A DNA stretch of 51,005 bases from assembly GCF_014841215.1 (NCBI RefSeq), contig NZ_JACYTR010000030.1, forward strand, positions 1 to 51,005. Reading direction: 5' to 3'. The stretch is from Pseudomarimonas arenosa. GTDB taxonomy: Bacteria; Pseudomonadota; Gammaproteobacteria; Xanthomonadales; Xanthomonadaceae. A program made the translations under genes and the position numbers. Of the stretch, positions 8,939-17,664 are shown piece after piece. Each line of letters begins with the position of its first letter. The stretch's first letter is position 1. The notes below the pieces were generated by a model, which did no database searches, was not told the DNA's origin, and saw only the letters and a program-made list of their open reading frames with translations.

Positions 8939-9937
8939 TCAGGCCACTGCGACCTGAGCAAACTCGGCAGCGATGAAGTCCTCGGCATAGCTGCGACCGC
9001 GCAGGCCGGGCAGAAAGCCGCAGTGACCGCCGTGCGGCGCGATCTCCAGCCGCGCGCAGTCGGGCAGCTCAAGGCGCAGAAAATCCGCCAGCGGAATGAT
9101 CGGGTCATCCGCCGCGGTCAGGATGCTGCTCGACACGCTCAGCGTCGACAACCGATCGCCGGCAATCGAATAGCCATCCAGATACTGCTCCAGGGTGGGA
9201 AAATCGGTGTAGCGCTGCACCAGCTTGCGGGTCAGCTCGCGCAGGTCGTCCTTGGCATACCAGTCGGTGAAGTCGAATGCCTTGGGAAACAGCTTGGCCT
9301 TGCGCGCCAGTGAGGCGCGCCATTTGCGCAGAAAATAGGCCTGATAGAACCAGGGTGCCGATTCGATCGCCTGCAATCCCGCCGCCGGGCTGATGACTGG
9401 GCAGATCGCCACCGCCTTGGCCAGCGGGATATGTGCCGCCGGTGCACGCAGGGCGCAGCGCAGGGTGAAATTACCGCCCAGCGAGTAGCCGGCCAGACAG
9501 ATCGGCCGCTGCGGGAAGTAACGGGCGATCTCGCCCAGGGCGCCAACCACCTCATCGATGCGGCAGGAATGAAACAGCTCAACGTTGAGATGGTGGGTGT
9601 CGCCGTGATCACGCAGGTTGAGGCGGAACACGTCGAAACCTTCCTCCAACAGGCGCGCGCCGGTATGGATCAGATAGGTCGACTGCACGCTGCCCTCCCA
9701 GCCGTGCAGTAGCACGGCCAGCCCACGCGGCCGGTCGAGCAGACTTTGCCGGGTGTGATAGCCGAGCAGCCGCACACCGTCGCCGCAGTCCAGCAGCACC
9801 GCCTCTGCGGCGCCCTCGATACGGGCGCGGCGCCGGCTGGCCAAGGCGCGGCGCAGGCCACTGCTGGCCAGTACCGATTGCAGATGCGGGTTGCTGAGCC
9901 AGCCGCGTGGCCGGAACGGATGGGTGTCCTGAGTCAT
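8939..9937 (-). CDS. YheT-family alpha/beta hydrolase
   Basis: The 332-aa protein opens with NPHLQSVLAS, the signature N-terminus of the YheT/EMB8 hydrolases. It has LLHGWEGS (oxyanion strand), the nucleophile elbow GYSLGG (S152), an acidic residue in ADDPIIP and the catalytic histidine in PHGGHCGF. It is a soluble serine hydrolase of undefined substrate; relatives act on esters. It is followed by the TPR gene on the same strand 64 nt away. The next genes upstream (acyltransferase and thioesterase) also concern acyl groups, but the spacing (75 nt) does not prove an operon. Confidence 0.9.
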   Translation of the reverse strand: MTQDTHPFRPRGWLSNPHLQSVLASSGLRRALASRRRARIEGAAEAVLLDCGDGVRLLGYHTRQSLLDRPRGLAVLLHGWEGSVQSTYLIHTGARLLEEGFDVFRLNLRDHGDTHHLNVELFHSCRIDEVVGALGEIARYFPQRPICLAGYSLGGNFTLRCALRAPAAHIPLAKAVAICPVISPAAGLQAIESAPWFYQAYFLRKWRASLARKAKLFPKAFDFTDWYAKDDLRELTRKLVQRYTDFPTLEQYLDGYSIAGDRLSTLSVSSSILTAADDPIIPLADFLRLELPDCARLEIAPHGGHCGFLPGLRGRSYAEDFIAAEFAQVAVA

Positions 9938-10012
9938 GGCCAGAACTTTAAATGATTGCTCGGGCGCATGAGGTGGCGGTCAGGTTGCACGGACGACCGC
10001 CGATCGGCCGCC

Positions 10013-10801
10013 TCAGCGGCTGCTCATGGCCTCAACGATGCGCTCGCGGCAGGTCTGGGCCAGGCGCCGGCGCCCATCGGCACTGGGCTGTACCGGCGGC
10101 AGGAAGTGCACTTCGGCGATCCGCGACGGTTCACCCAGAAGGCGCAGAAAGTTGGCAAGGAAACTCTCGCCCGGTGCGAAGGCGATGATGGTCTGGGCAT
10201 TGCCGCCCTCGCCGTAGCGCAGGGCGATCGGCTGCACCGCGGCCTCGGCCAGCACCGCCGGCTGGAAGATGCGGGCGTGGAAGGTGCGTACCTCGGTGCC
10301 ATCGGTGGTGCGGCCTTCCGGGAACACGCCCACCGCTTCGCCGCTATGCAGGCGTTCCAGCATCTGGTGCATGACCCCGTGCAGGCTCTCATTGTTGCCG
10401 CGGTGGTGGTAAATGGTGCCGGCACGGCTGGCCAGCCAGCCGACCAGCGGCCAGCGGCTGATTTCGGCCTTGGCGACGAAGCCGAGCACGCGCTGACTGT
10501 GGATCAGGGTGATGTCGATCCAGCAGATATGGTTGGCGACGAAGAAGGCCGAGCCGGGCAAGGGCGTACCGTAGCGCTTCACCCGAAAACCAAACACCCG
10601 CAGCATTACTGTCGACCACAGGCGAATCGCCCGATGATCGACGCGCTCGCCGCTGGCCAGCCGCCAACGCGCCGTCAACGGGTTGATCGCAAGCAAGGTC
10701 AGCGGCAGGGCGATCAGCAGATGCAGCAGCAGCAAGGGCGCTCGGATGGCGAAGCGAAAGGCGCGCAAGGGATCGGCAGACTCAGAGAGGATCGAGGACA
10801 T
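10013..10801 (-). CDS. PlsC-type lysophospholipid acyltransferase
   Basis: The 262-aa membrane-associated protein has an N-terminal hydrophobic helix (about 20-42). The catalytic HX4D motif is NHICWID (H91, D96), and the glycerophosphate-binding motif is FPEGRTTDG (160-168). The family transfers an acyl chain to position 2 of 1-acyl-glycerol-3-phosphate or a related lysolipid. The chosen start is ATG at 10801; a TTG seven codons upstream (10822) is also in frame, and neither has a clear ribosome site. It lies 60 nt downstream of the thioesterase gene, so the two are probably co-transcribed. Confidence 0.88.
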   Translation of the reverse strand: MSSILSESADPLRAFRFAIRAPLLLLHLLIALPLTLLAINPLTARWRLASGERVDHRAIRLWSTVMLRVFGFRVKRYGTPLPGSAFFVANHICWIDITLIHSQRVLGFVAKAEISRWPLVGWLASRAGTIYHHRGNNESLHGVMHQMLERLHSGEAVGVFPEGRTTDGTEVRTFHARIFQPAVLAEAAVQPIALRYGEGGNAQTIIAFAPGESFLANFLRLLGEPSRIAEVHFLPPVQPSADGRRRLAQTCRERIVEAMSSR

Positions 10802-10861
10802 GGGCAGACGATAGCCTGCCAATGGCCAATCCGGAAACGTACGGAAGCCGCCGCCTGTCGA

Positions 10862-11281
10862 TCACTGCTTCGGAATCACCGCCAGGGTCAGGCGCGAGAT
10901 GCAGGTCATCCGGCCCTCCTCGTCTTCGATTCTGATATCCCACACCTGGGTGTTGCGGCCGACATGGATCGGGCGCGCCACGCCGAGCACCGCGCCCTGG
11001 GTCACCGGACGCAGGTGGTTGGCGCTGATTTCCAGCCCGACGGCAATCTGCTGTTCATTGTCCAGGCAGAGGTTGCCGGCCAGGCTGCCCAAGGTTTCGG
11101 CCAGCGCCACCGAGGCGCCGCCGTGCAGCAAGCCGAACGGCTGGCGGGTGCGCTCATCGCAGGGCATGCGACCGCGGATGAAGTCTTCGCCCAGCTCGGT
11201 GACTTCCATGCCGAGCGCGGCCGACAGTGTCTGGGCGCACTGCGCGTTGAGTTCTGCAAGGGTTGGACGGCGGCGGAACAT
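10862..11281 (-). CDS. ydiI: YdiI/MenI-like hotdog-fold acyl-CoA thioesterase
   Basis: The 139-aa protein matches E. coli YdiI closely. It contains RTRQPFGLLHGGASVALAE with H53-G54-G55 of the substrate loop and E62 as the expected catalytic glutamate, and VGLEISANHLRP in the hotdog helix/strand region. YdiI hydrolyses 1,4-dihydroxy-2-naphthoyl-CoA (menaquinone pathway) and other aryl-CoAs; which substrate applies here is not shown, and no men genes are nearby. ATG at 11281 has AGGGG 8 nt upstream. A longer upstream extension (to 11623) lies antisense to the intergenic region and neighbouring gene and was rejected. Confidence 0.9.
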   Translation of the reverse strand: MFRRRPTLAELNAQCAQTLSAALGMEVTELGEDFIRGRMPCDERTRQPFGLLHGGASVALAETLGSLAGNLCLDNEQQIAVGLEISANHLRPVTQGAVLGVARPIHVGRNTQVWDIRIEDEEGRMTCISRLTLAVIPKQ

Positions 11282-11326
11282 GGCGATCCCCTGGCTGGTC
11301 CGGATGCCTCGGAGCGGGCAAACGCA

Positions 11327-11348
11327 AACGCGCCCCGCAGGGCGCGTT
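11327..11348 (-). terminator. Hairpin terminator after the YkvA-like gene
   Basis: AACGCGCCC (11327-11335) and GGGCGCGTT (11340-11348) form a perfect 9-bp stem with a 4-nt loop. On the minus strand it is followed by TTGCGTTTGC, a modest U-rich tail. It starts 22 nt past the stop of the DUF1232 gene. Confidence 0.6.
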
Positions 11349-11369
11349 GCTATGGTAACCCGGCCCGAC

Positions 11370-11993
11370 TCAGCGAGTACGGAACAGGCCCGGCCGCCAG
11401 CTGCTGCCGGTGTGGTAGGTCTTGCCCGAGGCCCAACCGCTGGAGTCGCCGTAGCCCTTGCCAAAGCCGGTCTCGCGATTGCGTCGGCTGTGCATGCGCT
11501 CAAGCAGCTCGCCGCGGCGGCCTTCGAGGAATTCGGCGCGACCGATACTTGCCGGATCGAGGCCGCGCGAATCGGCCTCGCGTTGGCGGAAGTCGCAGAA
11601 GTCGTCGTAGGCCTCGATTTCATGCTTCAGCGCGCGGGTGCACAGCTCAATCATGATGGCGTCGTCGAGGAAGCCCAGTACCGGCACGGTATCCGGAATC
11701 AGATCTTTCGGATCGGCGAAGTAGACCAGGGCGGCCAGCACGCGCTTGCGATCCTCCTCCGGCATGGCCCAGCCATCGTCGCGCAGCATGGCGATCATGT
11801 CATCGAGCTTGGCCAGACGCTCGCTGATGAAATCCGGCACGCTGACCTGGGTCGCCTCGGCCAGCAGCTTGCTGGCTGCCTCGATGACGTCCTCGTCGCT
11901 GCACTTTGCTGAGGATTCGGCCGCTCTTTCCTGTGCCTTATGAAAATGTTCGAGGTCGCGTTCGGACAGTTCGATATTGATTGAAAAGCTCAT
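11370..11993 (-). CDS. YkvA family (DUF1232) protein
   Basis: The 207-aa protein's central ALVYFADPKDLIPDTVPVLG followed by FLDDA is the DUF1232 signature (P-x-D-L-I-P-D-x-x-P-x-x-G-x-L-D-D). The N-terminal half is acidic and helical. The C-terminal ~60 residues are basic and rich in glycine and serine without a domain. The biochemical role of the family is unknown; it is often a small membrane-associated protein. ATG at 11993. A hairpin terminator separates it from the thioesterase gene. Confidence 0.85.
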   Translation of the reverse strand: MSFSINIELSERDLEHFHKAQERAAESSAKCSDEDVIEAASKLLAEATQVSVPDFISERLAKLDDMIAMLRDDGWAMPEEDRKRVLAALVYFADPKDLIPDTVPVLGFLDDAIMIELCTRALKHEIEAYDDFCDFRQREADSRGLDPASIGRAEFLEGRRGELLERMHSRRNRETGFGKGYGDSSGWASGKTYHTGSSWRPGLFRTR

Positions 11994-12132
11994 GATGTCG
12001 GCACTGCAGCGTTTGGGAACAAGGGGTTCAGACTAGCACGTTGTTGCCAAACTGCCAGCCCGCAGGCGGCAATGGCAGTGGGCTGTGGGTTCTCGGGGTG
12101 TACCCGCTGGGGTGAGCCCGATCGCGGTGCGA

Positions 12133-12957
12133 TCAGCCGCCCTCTTCACTTCTGGGCTCGATATCCGGCAGGGCAAAGAACTGTCGCGCGGTGCGCGTGC
12201 TGGCCTGGGCGGTTTCGGCCGCGGCTTCACCGCGGTCGCGCGCCAGCTCGGCGCAGATATGCGCCAGGTACATCGGCTCGTTGCGTCGATGGCTGGGCTT
12301 GGGGTGCACATTGCGCGGCAGCAGGTAGGGGCAATCGGTTTCGATCATCAGCCGCTCGGCCGGAATCGACTTGACCAGCTCGCGCAGATGCTGGCCGCGG
12401 CGCTCGTCGCACAGCCAGCCGGTGATGCCGATATACCAGTCGCGATCGAGGTAATCGAACAGCTCCTGCTTCTCGCCGGTGAAGCAATGCACGATGGCGC
12501 GCGAAATGCGCCCTTCGACCTGTTTCATGATGGCGAGAAAATCCGCATGCGCATCGCGTTGATGCAGGAACAGTGGCTTGCCGCTATCGACCGCGATCTG
12601 CAGCTGCCGCTCAAACGCCTTGTGTTGGGCCGGGCGCGGCGAATAGTTGCGGTGATAGTCCAGGCCGCACTCGCCGACCGCCTTGACCTCGGTGTGCCGG
12701 TGCAGGGCGCGCAGTTCGGCATCGGCCTCGTCGGTGTACTCAACCGCATGATGCGGGTGCACGCCGGCGGTGGCGTAGAGCAGGCCGGGATACTGCTGCG
12801 CCAACTGCAGGGCGCGCTGCGAACCCTCGCGACTGGCGCCGGTGACTATCAGCTGCACCACGCCATGCGCCTTGGCCCGCTCCAGCACGGTATCAAGATC
12901 GTCGCCAAAGCTCTCGTGGCCCAGGTTGGCGCCAATATCGATCAGGGGGGAAATCAT
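12133..12957 (-). CDS. tatD: TatD-type metal-dependent 3'-5' DNase
   Basis: The 274-aa protein aligns along its length with E. coli TatD: DIGANLGHESF at the N-terminus (the TatD subgroup form, where other family members have HxH), TAGVHPHH, AVGECGLDYHRNYSP (metal-ligand glutamate), HQRDAH, VHCFTGEKQE, YIGITGWLCDERRG and IETDCPYLLPRN (metal-ligand aspartate). TatD is a magnesium-dependent exonuclease linked to repair of oxidative DNA damage. No tatABC genes are adjacent. The start is ATG at 12957 without a strong ribosome site. The 129-nt gap upstream contains a GGGTGCGTC/GACGCACC inverted repeat. Confidence 0.95.
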   Translation of the reverse strand: MISPLIDIGANLGHESFGDDLDTVLERAKAHGVVQLIVTGASREGSQRALQLAQQYPGLLYATAGVHPHHAVEYTDEADAELRALHRHTEVKAVGECGLDYHRNYSPRPAQHKAFERQLQIAVDSGKPLFLHQRDAHADFLAIMKQVEGRISRAIVHCFTGEKQELFDYLDRDWYIGITGWLCDERRGQHLRELVKSIPAERLMIETDCPYLLPRNVHPKPSHRRNEPMYLAHICAELARDRGEAAAETAQASTRTARQFFALPDIEPRSEEGG

Positions 12958-13086
12958 CGGGCAGACTCAGTGGCAACGAAACGGCGGCCGCGATTGTAGG
13001 CCAAGCGGGCGGCATTGAAGGCCGCGGTGCGCCAAAGGCGCAGCCGATGACCCATAGGGTGCGTCTTGGACGCACCGAGAAAGTCG

Positions 13087-16000
13087 TCAATTCTGGTTGC
13101 CAACCTCTGCCGGCTGCGACGCCGACTTCGGCTTGCGCAGCCGCCGCCACAGCCCGCCGGTCGAATAGGCCTGCAAAGCCCAGCGCAGCCAGCCGAGCAG
13201 GGCATTGGCCAGCCACAGGGCCCAGATCAGCATGGCGCTGCGATAGGCCCACAGCGGCAGGCTGACCACGCTGCCCTGCGGCAGCGCGCCGTCGGTCTGG
13301 TCGGCAAACCAGCTCAGCCGATGGGCGCTGGAGCCGTTGCCGCTGATGCCCATGTTCGGCTCGCCGAGCAGGCCATACGGGATGGCGGCGATCAGGGCCA
13401 CCAGGGCGGCAATACCGAGCCCGGCCAGGCCGATCTGCATCGCGTCGAAGGCAAACCGGCTCTCGATCTGCTGGCCCTGCCGCTGGCGCCAGCCCATCGC
13501 CAGCAGCCAGCCGGCGACGATGGCAAAAGCCGTCCAGGAGAACAGGGCAAAGCCCAGTCCCAGCAGCAGCCAGTGATGCCAGCGCAGTGGCGTGCAGCGC
13601 AGTCGCGACAGGGCAAAGGCCAGACCGAGCAGAACCAGCAGTTCGCCCCAGATCAACACTGCGGGTCCGTTGGCTGGGCCAAACGCCAGCCAGACCCAGC
13701 GATCCTGCGGCAACACCAGGTCAAGGCTGATATTGGCCGCCGGCAGGCCAAGCGCCACCATTGGCGTTTGCTGATACATGCCGAGCTCGGCGGTCTGCCG
13801 ATAGCGGATCTCGAACTGCTGTTCGCCTGGCTGCACCGGTAGGCTGAGCTCACCGGCCTCCAGCCGCAGGCCCAGCGCCTGGCGGTCGCGGCTGACATTG
13901 GACAGCTCGGCCCCCTCGGGCAGCCGCAGCACCCGTTCGCCGCCCTGGGTGGCACGCAGGGTGAAGCTCAGGGTGTGATCGCTGGCACGGCGGCCGAGCT
14001 GACTGCGCTGAGTGACCCGGTCGATCGCCTGGGTCGCACCCTGCAGCGCCGTCGGTCGATGAAGCGTTATGTTCAGGGTCTCACCGGGCAAGGGATCAAA
14101 GCGGAATGTATGCCAGTCGTCGCCATCCTGGTCGGGCTCGGGCAGGCTCTCGGGCAGACCGCTGAACTCGGCCGACCACATCGGGCTGACCAGCACCCGC
14201 CAGGTCTCGGCATGATCGGCCAGCGCGCCGGCGCTCAAGCTCAGTGTGGCCTGCTTGTCCAGGGTCGAGTCCCAGCGCACCGAGTCTTCGCCATCGCTGA
14301 CCGCGATCTCGATCCGGCCGTCGCGGACCTTGAACTGATTGCCGAACACCTTCTCACCCGGCAGCAAGGGCAGGCTGATGCTGAAGCCGCCTTCGCTGGG
14401 GGCGATGCGCCGTACCGTATTGATCGTCACCCAGTCGAGGGCGAAGTTCAGATGTCGCTCGACCCGTACGTAGGGCGGAAAACTCTGCGCCGGGGCGCTG
14501 CTGATCTGGCCGTCTGTCTTGCGCATGCGGCTGAGACGCAAGGTTTCGGTCAACAGACGCTGCTCACTGATGCCGGTGGCCAGCCAGTCCTCGGCCTGCA
14601 GCTGCAGCCGGTACGGCTTGCTCGGGAAGGCCAGGGCGATGCGATCGGCGCTGATCCGATACTCGACCTCCAGCACATGAACGCCGCGTTCCACCGCCAC
14701 GCTGGGCTGCTCGTCGAGCCGGCGCACCGCCTGCAGTTCGCGACCATCAAGGCGCAGCCGATCGATCGATAGGCTAAGGGGGTCGGAGGGCAGGGCCAGG
14801 GTGCTGTGGCCGAGTGCGTGGATCTGCAGACGCAGGCGCAGGCGATCTTCATCGATGGCCAGGTCGGCGCGGGCCAGGGCGCTGCAATCCGGCACGCAGT
14901 CGGGAGCCCGGCCGAGGCGCTGGGCCAGCTCCTGCAACAAGGCCGGGTCGGGCGTGGTTTGCGCCTCGGCTGCGCCCCAAGGCAGGCCAGCCAGTAGCAG
15001 TACGGCGGCCGGGTTGATCAGAGCCTTCGGTCGCGGTCGCCCGAACAGCTGCCAGAGCAGACCGGCCAGACTCAGCACGGCGATCACCCTTAACATTCGG
15101 GTCAGCCAGGGCGGCGACAGCCACAGACGGACTTCCTGATCGGCCAGGATCGGGCCACTCCAGTGCAGCCGATAGCGCTGCCCGCTCTGCCATTCCGGCA
15201 GCCCACGACCAGCCTGCAGCACACTGGTGGAACTATAAGTTTCCCAGAGATCGGACTTCTTGATCCGGGAGCCGGTGACCTCGATGCGATCAAGCTGGGC
15301 AGCATCAGGTTCCAGCCGCGATGCTGCGCTGCCTGGCGCCTGCAGCGGGGCCGGCGGCGGTGGCGGCGGCGCCATCGGTGCCTGCTTGAAATCGGTCGCA
15401 AGTTCGAACGCCACGCCGTGGTCGGGAAGGCCCTCCCGCACCACCCAGCTGCCTTCCAGCTGCGGATGCAGGGCCAGACGCAGCTGGCCGGCGGCAAATG
15501 GCAGGGTCAGCAGCACCAGCAACACCAGCACGGCGGCGCGGCCGAATCGGATCAGGCCTTGCAGGCGGCCGGCCGGAAGGTTGCGCAATAGCAGACCGAG
15601 AATCAGCACCACGCCGAGACTCCATAGCGGTGCGTTGTGTTCGTCGTGACTTAACACCAGGTACAGCAGGGACAGAGCAGCGCCGGGTAGGCCGAACAAA
15701 CGCCAGGCGAACAGGGTGATCAGGCTGACGATGAACAGCTCAAGCAGGTTCCAGCTCGCCAGCCAGCTGCCCTCGGCGCTATCGGCACCCGGCGCAGCCA
15801 GTAGTCTATAGCCAAACGGCAGGTTAAGGGTGGTGTCGATGCGATCGAAGCGGATGTCCCAGCCGCCGGCCGGCAGCGGTCGATCGGGTTGAGTATGGCG
15901 CAGACTGGCGCTGAGATTCACCCGTGGCGCACGCCACTCGACACCGGTCTGGCCGTCGGCGCCCTCGGTAATTAGCAGGTACTGTTCCTCGTCGTTGGCG

Positions 16001-17163
16001 GTGGCGCTCTCCAGCTGCAGCGGTGGGCGCACGTCGAGCCGCCAATCACGCAGCATCAGGCCCTGGATCTGATCGCGAAAGCTCCAGCCTTGGCCGTTGT
16101 AGTCGAGCCAGGCCTGGCGGCTGAGCTGCAGGCGATTGTCCTGTTCGCTGTCGAGGCCGCGCGAGCGCTGTTCAATCTCCAGACTATCGCCGGCGCCGAG
16201 GGCGAAGCTAGGTAGGTTCTGCCATTCGTCCGGCACGCCGGCCTGCAGTGGATCGACCTGCAACTTGCCGCGCGCGGTACTGCTGCGCAAAGTCAAATCC
16301 GGCTGATAGCTCCAGATCTCCTGTGCTGGCCAGGGCGCTGCCATGTTCGGCATGCTGAGCGAAACCAGCGGTTCAGTGGCGCGGGCCCGCAGGGTGATCT
16401 CGGCATAGTCGGGCTGGGCCTGAATGCGCAGACTGCCATCGGCCTGCAAGCGCACCGGCCAATCAACATCGGTTTCGAGGTCGATCGCCACATAGCCGGG
16501 CGGCAATAATGGCCCCAACACGATCTCGCGTGCCTCACCGGACACCGCCAGATCGAGACGGGTGTCGAGCTGCGCCGGCAGGCCATCGGCCAGGCGGCGG
16601 AACACCCGCAGATCGATCGCATCGGCCTCGGGCGCCTCGCTGGCGCCGCGACCCAGGACCAGTTCATCCTGCTCGCGCTGCACCGGGGCGATCGGTTGAC
16701 CATCCACCTCGAGCCGGATCAGGGCGATCGCATCGGGGATGGCCAGGCTTTGCGGTCGCCGACTCCATTCGAAGCGGCCATCGAATTGATAGCGGCCAGC
16801 GGGCAGGAACAATGCTGGCTGATTTCGATGCTCCACCACCGCGGCGGGCTGGCCATTGATGCGCACGTCCTGCGGCCAATGCTCGGCGTTGCCCGGCAGG
16901 GTGATCCAGCCATCGCTATAGAGCTGCCACTGCAGCTCAAAGCGCGCGCCCTCGGCGCTGGCCTGCAGGCGCAGCTCACCGGGCCAGGCGCAGACGTAGT
17001 CGGCCCGGCCCTGGCCCTGGCTACTGGCCTGCAGCGGGCATTGGCGAAACTCCTGCTGATCCAGTGCCCAGGCTCGCCAGTCGCTCAGCGCCGACGGCAG
17101 GTCCACTGCCAGCGCCGATTGCAGCGCACATAACCATACGATCCCGCAGGCCCACTTGCGCAT
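13087..17163 (-). CDS. Large two-module envelope protein of unknown function
   Basis: The 1358-aa protein has a signal peptide (1-19) and a beta-rich exported region (20-470). Four hydrophobic segments follow (471-490, 494-505, 513-527, 543-560), then a proline run (599-606) and a receptor-plug-like word EVTGSRI (628-634). After a TM helix (691-707) and a second signal-like helix (716-734) comes a second beta-rich exported region (740-1150), and finally about five TM helices (1168-1187, 1198-1222, 1242-1265, 1305-1330). The paired cysteines CVPDC (756-760) open the second module. The start ATG has GAGGG 7 nt upstream. I recognise no family; similar large proteins occur in xanthomonads as hypothetical membrane proteins (recollection, unverified). 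The duplicated plan suggests an old internal duplication (inference). Confidence 0.9.
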   Translation of the reverse strand: MRKWACGIVWLCALQSALAVDLPSALSDWRAWALDQQEFRQCPLQASSQGQGRADYVCAWPGELRLQASAEGARFELQWQLYSDGWITLPGNAEHWPQDVRINGQPAAVVEHRNQPALFLPAGRYQFDGRFEWSRRPQSLAIPDAIALIRLEVDGQPIAPVQREQDELVLGRGASEAPEADAIDLRVFRRLADGLPAQLDTRLDLAVSGEAREIVLGPLLPPGYVAIDLETDVDWPVRLQADGSLRIQAQPDYAEITLRARATEPLVSLSMPNMAAPWPAQEIWSYQPDLTLRSSTARGKLQVDPLQAGVPDEWQNLPSFALGAGDSLEIEQRSRGLDSEQDNRLQLSRQAWLDYNGQGWSFRDQIQGLMLRDWRLDVRPPLQLESATANDEEQYLLITEGADGQTGVEWRAPRVNLSASLRHTQPDRPLPAGGWDIRFDRIDTTLNLPFGYRLLAAPGADSAEGSWLASWNLLELFIVSLITLFAWRLFGLPGAALSLLYLVLSHDEHNAPLWSLGVVLILGLLLRNLPAGRLQGLIRFGRAAVLVLLVLLTLPFAAGQLRLALHPQLEGSWVVREGLPDHGVAFELATDFKQAPMAPPPPPPAPLQAPGSAASRLEPDAAQLDRIEVTGSRIKKSDLWETYSSTSVLQAGRGLPEWQSGQRYRLHWSGPILADQEVRLWLSPPWLTRMLRVIAVLSLAGLLWQLFGRPRPKALINPAAVLLLAGLPWGAAEAQTTPDPALLQELAQRLGRAPDCVPDCSALARADLAIDEDRLRLRLQIHALGHSTLALPSDPLSLSIDRLRLDGRELQAVRRLDEQPSVAVERGVHVLEVEYRISADRIALAFPSKPYRLQLQAEDWLATGISEQRLLTETLRLSRMRKTDGQISSAPAQSFPPYVRVERHLNFALDWVTINTVRRIAPSEGGFSISLPLLPGEKVFGNQFKVRDGRIEIAVSDGEDSVRWDSTLDKQATLSLSAGALADHAETWRVLVSPMWSAEFSGLPESLPEPDQDGDDWHTFRFDPLPGETLNITLHRPTALQGATQAIDRVTQRSQLGRRASDHTLSFTLRATQGGERVLRLPEGAELSNVSRDRQALGLRLEAGELSLPVQPGEQQFEIRYRQTAELGMYQQTPMVALGLPAANISLDLVLPQDRWVWLAFGPANGPAVLIWGELLVLLGLAFALSRLRCTPLRWHHWLLLGLGFALFSWTAFAIVAGWLLAMGWRQRQGQQIESRFAFDAMQIGLAGLGIAALVALIAAIPYGLLGEPNMGISGNGSSAHRLSWFADQTDGALPQGSVVSLPLWAYRSAMLIWALWLANALLGWLRWALQAYSTGGLWRRLRKPKSASQPAEVGNQN

Positions 17164-17309
17164 GCGTTTCCCTCATTGATGGCGCTGGTCTTACCCTGTG
17201 GCGAGTCGTGCCAGCCAGGCCATCATCGCGTGTCTGGCGTCGAACCGCTAGTTCAGCTGTGAGGCTGGTGCAGCCGTGCCGCGCAGATGTCGGGGCAGGT
17301 CAGAACGGC

Positions 17310-17633
17310 TCAGCCGAGCCGGCGAATCTCGTCGATCGCCTCCTTGGCCGCTTTCAGCCCGACCCCTTTGGCCTCTCGATAGAGCTTGATCGCTTCGATC
17401 GTCTTGCCCTGTTTGACCAGCGCCTGGATCGACAGCGGCAGGCCGTCGAGCGGGTCGTAGCGCAGGCCGGCATTGTCCAACAGCAGATCCAGCTTGCGTT
17501 CGATCCGGGCCAGGGCCCCGTCGCCGTCGGCGTTGGTCACCGCACCACGCAAGCCTGACCACAGTGCAAGAATCGCACCCAGCAGCAGAAGCGCTGCAAT
17601 CGCGCCGAACACCACAACGAATTCCGTTGCCAT
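17310..17633 (-). CDS. Small membrane protein with ribosomal L7/L12 C-terminal-like domain
   Basis: The 107-aa protein has one TM helix (about 4-27, VVVFGAIAALLLLGAILALW). A linker ARIERKLDLLLDNAG follows, then LVKQGKTIEAIKLYREAKGVG and LKAAKEAIDEIRRL (about 72-105). The last part closely resembles the alpha-alpha core of the L7/L12 C-terminal domain (IKAVREATGLGLKEAKDLVD), which binds translation factors. It is not the ribosomal protein itself: it is membrane-anchored and lacks the N-terminal dimerisation domain. ATG at 17633 with GGGAGG 9 nt upstream; 31 nt after the FHA-GGDEF gene, so the two may share a transcript. Function unknown. Confidence 0.85.
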   Translation of the reverse strand: MATEFVVVFGAIAALLLLGAILALWSGLRGAVTNADGDGALARIERKLDLLLDNAGLRYDPLDGLPLSIQALVKQGKTIEAIKLYREAKGVGLKAAKEAIDEIRRLG

Positions 17634-17664
17634 CAGAATGCCTCCCGCGGATTGCTGCGGCGAA

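Noticed and set aside
9956-11656. Long plus-strand open frame (566 aa)
   Set aside because: It lies antisense to the acyltransferase, thioesterase and YkvA-like genes, which have clear domains. Such mirror frames are common in GC-rich DNA, and the product has no recognisable domain.
13087-17163. TonB-dependent receptor, because of EVTGSRI
   Set aside because: No plug domain or C-terminal barrel follows; the protein has many membrane helices and a different architecture.
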